Source of the DNA: Chloroflexota bacterium
GTDB lineage: Bacteria > Chloroflexota > UBA6077 > FW602-bin22 > CADDYW01
Assembly: GCA_902810745.1 (NCBI GenBank)
Contig: CADDYW010000008.1
Coordinates: 1-64,000 of the forward strand
Reading direction: 5' to 3'
Length of the DNA: 64,000 bases
How positions within the stretch are numbered: the stretch's first letter is position 1; the number at the start of each line of letters is the position of its first letter. A program made the position numbers and the translations under genes. Positions 23,600 to 32,375 of the stretch are shown piece by piece. Under the pieces are notes generated by a model. The model worked only from the letters and a program-made list of their open reading frames with translations, searched no databases and was not told the DNA's origin.

Positions 23600-24100
23600 A
23601 TGGCTGAGACAACTACCGTGCCCGCGAAGAGGAACGCCGAAGTTGCGCGTCGCTGGAGGCCATTCGAGCTCTTAGACGAGCTGCAGGAAGAGATGGCTCG
23701 ATTCTGGGACGAGCCATGGCCAGTCACGTTCCGTCCTTTCCGTTCCCTGTGGATGAGGCCGACGACGTGGATGCCCCGGACAGACGTATTCGAGAAGAAT
23801 GGGAACCTCGTGATCAAGACCGAGCTGCCCGGAATAAAGCCAGAGGACGTCGAGGTTACGCTCGAGGAAGGTGATCTGATCATCCGCGGAGAGCGCAAGG
23901 GGGAGGAAGAGGTCAAGGAAGAGAACTACTACCGAATGGAGCGCACGCGCGGAAGCTTCTATCGCTGCCTACCCCTCCCGGAAGGCGTCAAGCCGGAGCA
24001 GATTCAGGCAACCTTCTCCAACGGCGTGCTGGAGATCGTCGTGCCGCGAGCCAAGACCGAAAAGCCAGCGGCACACAAGATCGCAGTTACGACGAAGTAG
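23600..24100 (+). CDS. hsp20: Small heat shock protein, Hsp20 family
   Basis: A 166-residue ATP-independent chaperone that holds unfolding proteins. The alpha-crystallin domain runs from about 60 (PRTDVFEKNGNLVIKTELPG) to 150. It ends with the conserved A-x-x-x-NGVLEIVVP segment (Gly142, Leu144), and the C-terminal tail has an I-x-V oligomerisation motif (Ile161, Val163). AAAGGAG precedes the ATG. A single-gene transcript is likely; the upstream region holds repeated GTTAC-type elements, suggesting tight stress control. Confidence 0.9.
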   Translation: MAETTTVPAKRNAEVARRWRPFELLDELQEEMARFWDEPWPVTFRPFRSLWMRPTTWMPRTDVFEKNGNLVIKTELPGIKPEDVEVTLEEGDLIIRGERKGEEEVKEENYYRMERTRGSFYRCLPLPEGVKPEQIQATFSNGVLEIVVPRAKTEKPAAHKIAVTTK

Positions 24101-24180
24101 GCAGTCACCAGATGCCCTGATTGGCGCGAGCGCCTCGATCTCCACCGTTCGCAACCGCGACCGACGAGTGTGTAGAGTAG

Positions 24181-24239
24181 CGTCCCCGGTCCCGCGTCCT
24201 GACCTCGAACTCGAACACGGCGCCGTATGACCGGGGACG
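24181..24239 (+). promoter_or_regulatory. Stem that buries the only RBS-like sequence of the CbiM-like ORF
   Basis: CGTCCCCGGTC (24181-24191) is exactly complementary to GACCGGGGACG (24229-24239), with a 37-nt loop. The right arm contains the GGGGA that would serve as ribosome-binding site for the ATG at 24247. It could be a translational switch, or simply the terminator of hsp20. Confidence 0.4.
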
Positions 24240-24246
24240 TCTCGTC

Positions 24247-24387
24247 ATGACTGAGGATACGATGTCGCACCTGCACGTCCCCGACGGCCTTCTTCCGATC
24301 TGGATCGTCGTCATCGGCTGGATCATCTCCGGCGGGATCCTCCTCATCATCACGAGACGTTTCAGCCCCAATTACCCACACCTGTAG
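24247..24387 (+). CDS. CbiM N-terminal-like mini protein
   Basis: A 46-residue frame reading MSHLHVPDGLLPIW followed by one hydrophobic helix and a basic TRRF tail. The H-V/I-P-D-G-L-L start is the signature of CbiM/NikM, the metal-binding integral component of cobalt/nickel ECF transporters, whose N-terminal Met-His binds the metal. A complete CbiM has over 200 residues and seven helices; only helix 1 is present, and following sequence does not continue it. It is either a truncated remnant or an independent small membrane protein. Confidence 0.45.
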   Translation: MTEDTMSHLHVPDGLLPIWIVVIGWIISGGILLIITRRFSPNYPHL

Positions 24388-24695
24388 TATCGTCGGTTTG
24401 GCCCGAAAAGAGCCTGAAAACCGCTGACTTCGGACTGCACGTCCCGTGAACAATGGAGGTGAGAGTCGCGGAATCAGGCACACGTCTCTTCCGCGCGGGC
24501 CACACCCGTGCGTGCAGCCCGGCATACCCTCGGGTTGAGGCCAGGCGACGTGCGGTGAATAAGCAAGAGCAGCGCGCGCTCTCCAGGCAGGATGCTACCG
24601 ATGGAGACCACGAGCCGGCCATGCGTCACCAAGGGCCGGCCGGGACGAGCCACCAGCACGACCTTCCGACGGTCTGTGCTCGGCACGAGAACCGC
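24388..24695. terminator. Convergent intergenic region with hairpin at 24395-24424
   Basis: CGGTTT (24395-24400) pairs with AAACCG (24419-24424), and GGC/GCC extends the stem inside. It starts 8 nt after the CbiM-like stop, between that gene and the convergent LuxR-type regulator, so it is a plausible terminator. The remaining 270 bases show no gene or repeat. Confidence 0.4.
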
Positions 24696-25409
24696 TCAGC
24701 TGCGGTAGCCGGCCCTGGCCAGGGACGCCGGTGGCAAGGTACCATCGGCTCGGTCGCCGTACCGAGAGGTCAGCGCAAACGCTGCTGCCTGAACCCGGTT
24801 TGATAGCTGAAGCTTGTCCAGGATGTTATGAATGTGGCTCCGGACCGTGCTCTCCGAGACGTAGAGGCGCTCAGCAATCTCACGATTCGTAATCCCCTGC
24901 GCGACGAGCTCAAGAACCTCGCGCTCGCGCACCGTCAGTCGGTCGACTCGCGATTGCTCGGAGGGCGCATCGGGCTGAATGAGCATGTTGATCAGGCTGG
25001 TCAAGGATTCTGGGCCGAGGACAGCCTGCCCCTGGGCAACAAGGCGAACTGCTTTGACCAGGTCGGCAACTTCGCTATCCTCGGAAATACAGCCTCTCGC
25101 ACCAGCCCGAATGGCCTGGTAAAGGAAGTTGGGATCCTCGCCGTCGTGCGTAAGGATGAGGATATTCGCGCCGGGAACTTTGAGTCGGAGCTCAGCAGCC
25201 GTCTGAAGAACATCGCTACCCGCGACGTGCATGTTGATCAAGATCACGTCTGGACGGAGCTCACGAGCTTTTTCGAGAGCGCTCCAGCCGTCGGCAACCT
25301 CGGCGACGACATCCAGATCGGGATACTTCTTCAGGAGCGCGCGGAGGCCTTGTCGGAAGATGGACCGGCTATCCACCAGGAGAAGTCGATACGCCTTTAT
25401 TTGCATCAT
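24696..25409 (-). CDS. NarL/FixJ-type response regulator with degenerate receiver
   Basis: A 237-residue DNA-binding protein. The N-terminal receiver (about 6-120) lacks the key residues: the strand-3 phospho-acceptor is Asn59 (VILINMHV), the second acidic residue is Ser14, and the conserved Lys position near CISEDS is Glu110. The C-terminal LuxR helix-turn-helix (about 158-220, LTVREREVLELVAQG, NREIAERLYVSESTVRSHI) is intact. It probably binds DNA without phosphorylation control, perhaps sensing a ligand or partner. It sits directly before the polysaccharide locus, on the opposite strand, and could regulate it. Confidence 0.8.
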   Translation of the reverse strand: MMQIKAYRLLLVDSRSIFRQGLRALLKKYPDLDVVAEVADGWSALEKARELRPDVILINMHVAGSDVLQTAAELRLKVPGANILILTHDGEDPNFLYQAIRAGARGCISEDSEVADLVKAVRLVAQGQAVLGPESLTSLINMLIQPDAPSEQSRVDRLTVREREVLELVAQGITNREIAERLYVSESTVRSHIHNILDKLQLSNRVQAAAFALTSRYGDRADGTLPPASLARAGYRS

Positions 25410-26201
25410 CTTCGTGCACCTTCTGGCAATTCAGCGCCAGACTCGGACGTAACGCGACAACCACTATAGCTGCCACTGTGTATACCCACCCGCTAAGGCT
25501 TTCGCCTGTCCGTGCTCACACTCGTCCGCGTGGCTAGCAGTGACCGTGCAGGCGGTTGCTACTGGCCAGGGATCCCCCTTGTCGACGGTTGGTCGAGATC
25601 TACCGTCGTCCTTTGGTCGAGCGCGCGTCCCATCATTTCTCAGCCTTCCTCCTTACTGTCTCTACGCTGTCTGTCCGTACCTCATCGACGGGCAGCATGG
25701 ACTGAAAAAGGGCAGATGTGAGAATGGAATACCGCGTCGGGTGTATCAACTCGAAGAAGGCGAAACCGAGTGAAAGCACGAGAGAGTCGCTGTGACATTC
25801 CGATCGTGTTTGGACTGATAACCATGGGAACCACAGGACTGCATCGATACATGTCTGATGCTACCAGACAACTGGATGATTATGGTTGAGTTCTAGTTTA
25901 GATTTGGTTGAGACATTGCTGGAGAGTAGATCTACCCTCTGGATGTGCCCATATCGTCCGGTTGATCTAATCAAAACGTCCATGCCGCCGAGAGACGTGC
26001 CGTCCATCGGGTCGAGCTTGCATCAGACATTTGGCCTGTTCAGGGTCTGGTCAGTCGATTGACGGCCAGATCATCCGATGGACCGTTGTGAGCCCGCATC
26101 CTTCTCGGCTACAGTCAAGACAGACCTCATGCGGACTTCCAGCCAGCGCGGCACGCACGCAGCGGCGGGAGAAAGATGCTAGCAATCACGAGATGTTCCC
26201 G
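25410..26201 (+). promoter_or_regulatory. Long non-coding leader of the polysaccharide locus
   Basis: There is no gene in these 790 bases, which separate the divergent LuxR-type regulator from the antiterminator. The stretch 25780-25990 is clearly richer in A+T than the rest of the window. It holds the direct repeat GGTTGAG (near 25884 and 25906), a GTCTG/CAGAC hairpin (25853-25869) and the palindrome TAGATCTA (25927-25934) within near-symmetric flanks. These are reasonable places for the promoter and operators of the locus, but no -10/-35 pair is clear. Confidence 0.4.
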
Positions 26202-26720
26202 ATGAAGCAATGGTATGCGCTGCGATCCAAACCTCGGCAGGAAATGCTCGCGGTGACTCTCCTCGCTGGTGCTGGCATCGAGGTCTTCTTTCCGCAGGAG
26301 CGCGTGCACAAGCAGCACGGGAAGCCGCCGGTGTCTGAGCCCCTCTTTCCGGGGTACCTATTTGGACGTTTGGATCCAGAACGGGCAGAACTTCGTCTTG
26401 CCAGCTTCACCCCAGGCGTCCACTACGTCGTCGGCTACGGAGGGGAACCGTATCCCGTTCCCGACGATCTGATCCTGTACATTCGCCAACGCCTGGCCCG
26501 CCTCCAGGCACGGCTAGATCACGACGACCTTCGTCACGGCGACCGGCTCATCATCCTGAGCGGGCCGCTTCGGGGGGTGGAGGCCGTCTTCGACCGCCAC
26601 CTGTCGGCGACCGGTCGCGTGCGGATTCTCGTGCAGATCCTGAAGCGCCTCTGTCCAGTCGAGGCGCACGTGCGCCAGCTACGGCGGATTGGCAAAGCAG
26701 CGAGTATCGTTTCGAGCTGA
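26202..26720 (+). CDS. NusG-family transcription antiterminator (RfaH/UpxY/LoaP-like)
   Basis: A 172-residue specialised NusG paralogue. The NGN domain begins KQWYALRSKPRQEMLA and includes FFPQERVHK and EPLFPGYLFGRLD. The C-terminal KOW-like segment reads GDRLIILSGPLRGVEAVF. Such proteins ride on RNA polymerase and prevent premature termination in long polysaccharide or antibiotic operons. As the first gene of a locus of more than 37 kb, it most likely controls its own operon. Start ATG 26202 (or 26193) lacks a strong ribosome-binding site. Confidence 0.85.
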   Translation: MKQWYALRSKPRQEMLAVTLLAGAGIEVFFPQERVHKQHGKPPVSEPLFPGYLFGRLDPERAELRLASFTPGVHYVVGYGGEPYPVPDDLILYIRQRLARLQARLDHDDLRHGDRLIILSGPLRGVEAVFDRHLSATGRVRILVQILKRLCPVEAHVRQLRRIGKAASIVSS

Positions 26721-26901
26721 CTGACCCGCGCTTCCGGGCTCGGCTCGAGCCGACTCGCGAACAGACATTCCCGGACGGCGAGGCCCTTCGACGAAGAAGG
26801 GCGTTGCGATGGCGGTAGCCCGTGCCTCGACAGGTACCTCTAGCGCCGAATCCTCCGCGTTGATTCCGCTCGGCTCGGTCAGGCCGGATCAGGAGAAGAC
26901 G
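26721..26901 (+). promoter_or_regulatory. Inter-cistron leader with two hairpins and ops-like word
   Basis: Between the antiterminator and the first glycosyltransferase lie a GGCTCG/CGAGCC hairpin (26737-26751) and a GCCCTTC/GAAGGGC hairpin (26783-26802). Eight nt later comes GGCGGTAGCCCGTG (26811-26824), close to the enterobacterial ops recruitment element (GGCGGTAGCGTG) apart from one extra base. It could be where the antiterminator loads, but the resemblance may be accidental. Confidence 0.35.
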
Positions 26902-27900
26902 ATGATGGGCCAGGCAACTGGTGTTGCGCCCCGCGATCGGTACCGGCGAGGTCGGCACCTTCCCCTCACCGGCGTTCTCGTCGCGATTCCGGCGTATAAC
27001 GAAGAGCGCTTCATCGGAAGTGTCGTCCTGCAAGTGCGTCGTGCCGGTCTGTCGGTCCTGGTGATCGACGATGGCTCTTCGGATCAGACGTCAGAGGTCG
27101 CTGAGGCCGCGGGAGCCTTCGTCGAGCGACATCCCGAGAACCGGGGGAAGGCCGAAGCACTGAATACTGCGTTCCGGTATGCCCGCTCTTCCGGCGCGTC
27201 GGCGCTCGTCGTCCTCGACGGCGATGGGCAGCACAACGCCGCCGAGATCCAGCGGTTGCTGGAGCCCATTCTGTCCGGGGAGGCAGACATCGCAATCGGC
27301 TCGCGCTTCCTCGCAGAATCGCCCGGCTCGATTCCGCGCGTTCGGCGCCTCGGTCAGAAGGCAATGACCGCCGTGACCAATGCCTGCTCGGGCGCGGCCG
27401 TGACCGATTCTCAGAGTGGATTTCGCGCATTTTCGCGTAAGGCGATCGAGACGCTCCTCTTCAGTGCGAAGGGTTTCAACGTCGAGGTCGAGATGCAGTT
27501 CTGGGCATCCGAGCACGGGCTCCGCCTCGTGGAAGTGCCGATCACCGCAGTCTACCTGGATCCGCCGAAGCGCAACGTGCTCAGCCACGGACTCCACGTC
27601 CTGAATGGCATCCTGTCTCTCGTCGGCCGACGACGACCGCTGCTCTCGTTCGGCGTTCCCGGATTCATCGTCCTGCTCGTCGGCCTGAGCTTCGGCGTCA
27701 TGGTCACCCAGATCTACCAGACTACGCACGTCCTTGCCGTCGGCTACAGTCTGATCACCGTGCTGTGCACGATCACTGGCCTGCTGTCGATCTTCACCGG
27801 ACTTCTCCTCCATTCGGTCCGAGGAACCTTCATCGACCTCGAGAAGCGCATCATCGACCTTGCGTCGGCCTCGTCGTTCAGTCATCGACGCGTTCGCTAA
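26902..27900 (+). CDS. GT2 glycosyltransferase, polyprenyl-phosphate type
   Basis: A 332-residue family 2 transferase. The GT-A domain (about 20-235) has VAIPAYNEE, VIDDGSSD and the metal-binding VVLDGDGQH, with SGFRAFSR near its end. Two transmembrane helices follow (about 248-275 and 283-312). This layout is that of DPM1/GtrB-like enzymes that transfer sugar from a nucleotide sugar to a polyisoprenyl phosphate. ATG 26902 has AGGAG 6 nt upstream; an in-frame ATG at 26809 would add 31 low-complexity residues without a ribosome-binding site. Confidence 0.85.
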   Translation: MMGQATGVAPRDRYRRGRHLPLTGVLVAIPAYNEERFIGSVVLQVRRAGLSVLVIDDGSSDQTSEVAEAAGAFVERHPENRGKAEALNTAFRYARSSGASALVVLDGDGQHNAAEIQRLLEPILSGEADIAIGSRFLAESPGSIPRVRRLGQKAMTAVTNACSGAAVTDSQSGFRAFSRKAIETLLFSAKGFNVEVEMQFWASEHGLRLVEVPITAVYLDPPKRNVLSHGLHVLNGILSLVGRRRPLLSFGVPGFIVLLVGLSFGVMVTQIYQTTHVLAVGYSLITVLCTITGLLSIFTGLLLHSVRGTFIDLEKRIIDLASASSFSHRRVR

Positions 27901-27970
27901 GCCCGCAAGAAGATCTGGAGCCGGATACTCCGGAGCATCACGACCAGCCACGCCAGGGAGGCACCAGAGG

Positions 27971-29257
27971 ATGCCAGACACAACGATGACAGCGGCCGCG
28001 ACCGGCTCAATACCGGCACTAGCGCCTCGTCGTCGAGCAGCGAGCACACGCCTGCGCATCGCCCACGTGACCGCGACCTTTCCCCCGTACTGGGCGGGGA
28101 CCGGGAACGTAGCCTATCACAACGCCAGGGAGCTGGCTCGACGGGGCCACGCGGTGACCGTCTTCACCGCCGCGTCGCCTGGGGGAGACCTCGATCCGGT
28201 ACTGGGCGTCGAGGTTCGGCGGCTACCCGCCTTGCTTCGGCTGGGCAACGCGCCGATACTTCCGCGGCTGCTCGGCGTCGGCGGATTCGACGTCGTCCAC
28301 CTTCATTACCCGTTCATCTTCGGGGCGGAGCTGATCTGGGCCGCGGCGAAGATCCGGAGATTTCCCTACGTGCTGACCTACCACAACGATCTCATCGGCG
28401 ACGGGTGGCGACGGTACGCCTTCGACGCCTACTCCGCCGCCTGGGCCAGACCTGTGTTTGCGGGCGCGCGAAAGATCGTCGTCGTTTCGCTGGACCACGC
28501 CTTCTCCTGTCGCCAGGCACCAATCTTTCGCGACCGCCAGCCAGACGTTCTGGCTGTTCCCAATGGTGTAGACAGCACCGTCTTCCGTCCTGGCCTGGAC
28601 GGCGACGCCATCCGGCGGCAGCACCGGATACCGCCAGACGCGGGATTGATTCTCTTCGTCGGAGCACTCGATCGCGCGCATCACTTCAAGGGAGTTCCAC
28701 ACCTGCTCGCAACGTTCTCTTCCATCCGTGAACGCGATGCGATCTTGATGCTCGTCGGCGACGGAGACCTGCGGGAAGCCTTCACCCGGATGGCGCACGA
28801 GTACGGAGTACTGGATCGGGTGCGGTTCGCAGGGTCCGTTCCACACGCGGGTCTGCCCTCCTACTACGCCGCCTCCGATGTCGTGGTCCTGCCATCGTTT
28901 CCTCCGGAGTCCTTCGGCCTCGTCCTGATCGAGGCGATGGCGTGCGGCAGACCGGTCGTGGCACACGACATCCCTGGCGTCCGAGCGGTCGTGGACGATG
29001 GCGTCGATGGCTTTCTCGTCAGGCCGGGCGATGCCGCGGACCTTGCCGAAAAGGTCAGCATCCTCCTCGCTGATCCGAATCTCCGCACCCGGCTGGGCAT
29101 CGCGGGCCGGCGCAAGGTGGAGCGCCGCTACGACTGGCGGGTGATTGGCGAACAGCTCGAGCAGCTATACCTGGAGGTCGTAGGCGATGCGCGACGAGCA
29201 CCTGAGACCGGGCCGACGCCGACCGCTACCGAGATGTCAGCACGTGAACGGGGGTGA
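27971..29257 (+). CDS. GT4 family glycosyltransferase
   Basis: A 428-residue GT-B enzyme. The N-terminal Rossmann domain starts RIAHVTATFPPYWAGTGNVAYHNARELARRGH, typical of acceptor-binding GT4 domains. The C-terminal domain has ILFVGALDRAHHFKG and the EX7E motif (PESFGLVLIEAMACGRPVVA), which binds the nucleotide sugar and retains anomeric configuration. No membrane span, so peripheral on the cytoplasmic face. GGGAGG precedes the ATG. Donor and acceptor unknown. Confidence 0.85.
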   Translation: MPDTTMTAAATGSIPALAPRRRAASTRLRIAHVTATFPPYWAGTGNVAYHNARELARRGHAVTVFTAASPGGDLDPVLGVEVRRLPALLRLGNAPILPRLLGVGGFDVVHLHYPFIFGAELIWAAAKIRRFPYVLTYHNDLIGDGWRRYAFDAYSAAWARPVFAGARKIVVVSLDHAFSCRQAPIFRDRQPDVLAVPNGVDSTVFRPGLDGDAIRRQHRIPPDAGLILFVGALDRAHHFKGVPHLLATFSSIRERDAILMLVGDGDLREAFTRMAHEYGVLDRVRFAGSVPHAGLPSYYAASDVVVLPSFPPESFGLVLIEAMACGRPVVAHDIPGVRAVVDDGVDGFLVRPGDAADLAEKVSILLADPNLRTRLGIAGRRKVERRYDWRVIGEQLEQLYLEVVGDARRAPETGPTPTATEMSARERG

Positions 29258-29262
29258 TGGCC

Positions 29263-30033
29263 ATGAAAGTAGCGATCCTGGCCGGTGGCGTGGGAACACG
29301 CCTCGCCGAAGAGACCGAAGTCAAACCAAAGCCCATGGTCGAGATCGGCGGGAGGCCGATTCTCTGGCACATCATGCAGCACTATTCCTACTACGGCTTC
29401 AACAATTTTGTGATCGCCCTCGGCTACAAGGGCGAAGTCATCAAGAAGTTCATGACCGATTACTGCTCGCTGCATAGCAACCTGACGGTCAAGATTCGCA
29501 CCGGCGAAGTCACGATGAACGGCGGCTTCAAGCCGGATTGGACGGTCGAGCTGATCGACACGGGTATTCCCACGCTGACTGGCGGCCGAATCAAGCGGCT
29601 GGCTCCCTATCTTGGCAACCAGACGTTCATGCTCACCTGGGGCGATGGGGTTTCAAACGTCGACCTGCGCAAGCTGCTCGCCTTTCATCGGTCGCACGGT
29701 AAGCTCGCGACCCTCACCGCGGTTCGACCGCCCGCGCGTTTCGGCCATCTGGATCTGGACGGCGACCGGGTGATGGAGTTCTCCGAGAAGCCCCAGACGA
29801 AAGAAGGATGGATCAACGGCGCCTATTTCGTCCTCGAGCCAGGGATCTTCGACTACATCGAGGGCGATGATACGCAGTGGGAGCGAGGCCCACTCGAACG
29901 CCTCGCGAAGGATGGTCAGCTCATGGCGTACCGCCACGAAGACTTCTGGCAGTGCATGGATACGCTGCGCGACAAGCGGCTTCTGGAGGAGCTGTGGCAA
30001 TCGGGGAAGGCCCCGTGGAAGATCTGGGAGTAA
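29263..30033 (+). CDS. rfbF: Glucose-1-phosphate cytidylyltransferase
   Basis: A 256-residue nucleotidyltransferase forming CDP-glucose from CTP and glucose 1-phosphate. The signature LAGGVGTRLAEET is followed by KPKPMVEIGG, and the RfbF-specific features KPDWTVELIDTG and WINGAYFVLEPG are clear; length is normal for RfbF. CDP-glucose opens the route to CDP-linked deoxy and branched sugars. ATG 29263 is chosen because GGGGG lies 8 nt upstream; ATG 29257 overlaps the previous stop. Epimerase and C-methyltransferase genes follow directly. Confidence 0.9.
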   Translation: MKVAILAGGVGTRLAEETEVKPKPMVEIGGRPILWHIMQHYSYYGFNNFVIALGYKGEVIKKFMTDYCSLHSNLTVKIRTGEVTMNGGFKPDWTVELIDTGIPTLTGGRIKRLAPYLGNQTFMLTWGDGVSNVDLRKLLAFHRSHGKLATLTAVRPPARFGHLDLDGDRVMEFSEKPQTKEGWINGAYFVLEPGIFDYIEGDDTQWERGPLERLAKDGQLMAYRHEDFWQCMDTLRDKRLLEELWQSGKAPWKIWE

Positions 30034-30037
30034 GTGA

Positions 30038-31153
30038 ATGCGCGTTTTAGTGACCGGGCACAAGGGTTACATCGGCACGGTGATGGTGCCGATGCTCGTC
30101 GACGCGGGCCACACCGTGGTGGGACTCGACAGCGACCTGTATCGACGCTGCACCTTCGGCAGCCTCTCCCTGGACATCCCTGAGATCTGCAAGGACATTC
30201 GCGACGTCGTACCATCGGACCTCGAAGGCTTTGACGCCATCGTCCATCTGGCCGCTCTGTCGAATGATCCGCTAGGTGACCTTGATCCAACGCTTACCTA
30301 CGAGATCAACTATCGAGCCTCGGTCCGCCTGGCCCGCATGGCCAGGGAAGCCGGCGTCAAACGCTTTCTCTTCTCATCGTCGTGCAGCACCTACGGCGCC
30401 TCGGGAGATCAGCTTCTGGACGAGCAGGCGGAGTTTCGCCCGGTCACGCCGTACGGCCAATCAAAAGTGCTCGTCGAGCGGGACGTAGCTCTCCTCGCGG
30501 ACTCGGACTTCTGCCCAACCTTCCTGCGCAATGCAACGGCGTTTGGCGTGTCGCCGCGGCTCCGCTTTGATCTCGTCCTGAACAATCTTGTCGCCTGGGC
30601 GTTCACGACCGGTTGCGTGCTTATCAAGAGCGACGGGACTCCCTGGCGCCCGCTCGTCCACATCGAGGATATCGCGCGGGCGTTTCTCGCAGTCCTCCAT
30701 GCACCACCGGAGCTGGTCCGTAACCAGGCGTTCAACGTGGGACGAACCGAGGACAACTACCAGATTCGTGAGCTTGCCGAGATCGTTCGACAGACAGTTC
30801 CCGGCTGTCAGATCGTGTATGCAAAGGACGGAGGACCGGACAAGCGTTGCTACCGTGTGGACTGCAGCAAGATCGCGCGTACTCTGCCCGAGTTCCAGCC
30901 CCGCTGGGATGCGTGGAAAGGCGCGGAAGAGCTCTACCGCGCCTACCGTGCGATTGGACTCCGTCTCGAAGACTTCGAAGGGCCGCGCTACAAGCGCATC
31001 GATCATATCAAGCAGCTCCTGGCCAACGGCGAGCTCGACGCGCGTCTTCGCTGGCGAACACCTGATAGCAAACGAACGGCTGATCACGTCGGAGGAGGGG
31101 ATCGTGCTGCACAGGTCAGTGCTGTGCCGCTCGTGCGGTCAATCGAATCTTGA
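30038..31153 (+). CDS. NAD-dependent epimerase/dehydratase (extended SDR)
   Basis: A 371-residue nucleotide-sugar enzyme. The NAD(P)-binding loop GHKGYIG is at 7-13, the catalytic Tyr139-x3-Lys143 pair in TPYGQSK and the Ser cluster at 113-116. It lacks the TGHTGFKG start of CDP-glucose 4,6-dehydratase, so it may be an epimerase, reductase or variant dehydratase acting on a CDP-sugar. The last 40 residues overlap the start of the next gene and look poorly conserved. It is placed between rfbF and a C-methyltransferase, as expected for a branched-sugar pathway. Confidence 0.8.
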   Translation: MRVLVTGHKGYIGTVMVPMLVDAGHTVVGLDSDLYRRCTFGSLSLDIPEICKDIRDVVPSDLEGFDAIVHLAALSNDPLGDLDPTLTYEINYRASVRLARMAREAGVKRFLFSSSCSTYGASGDQLLDEQAEFRPVTPYGQSKVLVERDVALLADSDFCPTFLRNATAFGVSPRLRFDLVLNNLVAWAFTTGCVLIKSDGTPWRPLVHIEDIARAFLAVLHAPPELVRNQAFNVGRTEDNYQIRELAEIVRQTVPGCQIVYAKDGGPDKRCYRVDCSKIARTLPEFQPRWDAWKGAEELYRAYRAIGLRLEDFEGPRYKRIDHIKQLLANGELDARLRWRTPDSKRTADHVGGGDRAAQVSAVPLVRSIES

Positions 31154-32333
31154 GCTCGTTCTGTCGCTGGGGGAGACACCACTCGCCGACCGACTCCTGA
31201 CGCGCGATCAGCTCACGGCGCCGGAGCCGATGGTGCCTCTTGATCTTGCCTTCTGTCCCGATTGTACCCTGGCACAGATCACTGAGACGGTTCCTCCGGA
31301 GATACTCTTCGGCGGGGACTACCCGTACTTCTCCTCGGTCTCGCCAACCCTTTTGCGTCACTCCAGGGAGAACGCCGACGAGCTCATCGCGACGCGCCAG
31401 CTCGGTCAACATAGCCTCGTCATCGAGATCGCGTCGAACGATGGCTACATGCTGAGGAACTTCGTCGACAGAGGCATTCCATCGCTGGGTATCGATCCCG
31501 CCCGAGGGCCAGCGCAGGCCGCGCAGCAAGCAGGTATTCCGACGCTCTGCACGTTCTTTGGGAAGGACCTGGCACGGCAGCTCCGCGCGGAGGGCAAGGT
31601 AGCGGATGTCGTCATCGCTAACAACGTCCTGGCTCACGTGCCGGACCTGAATGGACTGGTGGAAGGTATCAGCATCATCCTTAAGGAGGAAGGCATCGCG
31701 GTCATCGAGGTTCCCTACCTCGTCGACCTCGTCGATCGCTGCGAGTTCGATACGATCTACCACCAGCATCTCTGCTACTTTTCGGTCACGGCACTGGATC
31801 AGCTCTTCCGCCGCAACGGACTCTTTCTCAACGATGTGCGTCACCTGAGCATCCACGGCGGATCACTGCGTCTCTACGTCGGGCACCGCGAAAACGTACG
31901 CGAGGCGGTGCTCGCACGCCTTGAGGAGGAGCGCACACTGGGCATTGGCTCTCTCGCGTACTATCGGGATTTCGCCAAACGTGTGGGCGAGATTCGAGAA
32001 TGCCTCGTGGGTCTGCTCTCTGATCTCAAGGAGCGGCGCCAGCGAATCGTCGGTTACGGTGCCGCCGCCAAGGCAACCACTCTGATGAGCTACTGCGGTA
32101 TCGACGGACGCTATCTGGACTACGTGGTCGACCTCAACCCGTTCAAGCACGGGAAATTCATGGGAGGGAATCACCTCCCGATTCTCCCACCCTCGAAGCT
32201 GCTGAGCGACGCGCCAGACTACGTTCTCCTGCTCGCCTGGAACTTTGCCGACGAAATCCTGCGACAGCAAGGGGAATACCGACGACGCGGCGGCAGTTTT
32301 ATCATCCCAATTCCAAAGCCAGTGGTCGTGTAG
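31104..32333 (+). CDS. Sugar C-methyltransferase (TylC3/NovU/EvaC-like)
   Basis: A 409-residue SAM-dependent enzyme with three parts. An N-terminal zinc-binding domain has Cys8, Cys11, Cys51 and Cys54 (CRSCG and CPDC). The central methyltransferase reads [12 protein letters not shown]. The C-terminal domain begins near [13 protein letters not shown], with [12 protein letters not shown]. This architecture adds a branching methyl to C-3 of 4-keto deoxysugar nucleotides. The GTG start at 31104 has GGAGG upstream and gives a 50-nt overlap with the epimerase gene. With rfbF it suggests a CDP-linked branched sugar. Confidence 0.85.
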   Translation: MLHRSVLCRSCGQSNLELVLSLGETPLADRLLTRDQLTAPEPMVPLDLAFCPDCTLAQITETVPPEILFGGDYPYFSSVSPTLLRHSRENADELIATRQLGQHSLVIEIASNDGYMLRNFVDRGIPSLGIDPARGPAQAAQQAGIPTLCTFFGKDLARQLRAEGKVADVVIANNVLAHVPDLNGLVEGISIILKEEGIAVIEVPYLVDLVDRCEFDTIYHQHLCYFSVTALDQLFRRNGLFLNDVRHLSIHGGSLRLYVGHRENVREAVLARLEEERTLGIGSLAYYRDFAKRVGEIRECLVGLLSDLKERRQRIVGYGAAAKATTLMSYCGIDGRYLDYVVDLNPFKHGKFMGGNHLPILPPSKLLSDAPDYVLLLAWNFADEILRQQGEYRRRGGSFIIPIPKPVVV

Positions 32334-32375
32334 GCACGAACAGGCATTGTCGCCCCTCGATCAGGCGCGAAGACG

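Noticed and set aside
27091-28059. 322-codon minus-strand frame
   Set aside because: Opposite a GT2 with intact DxD motif; composition is low-complexity and no start site is evident.
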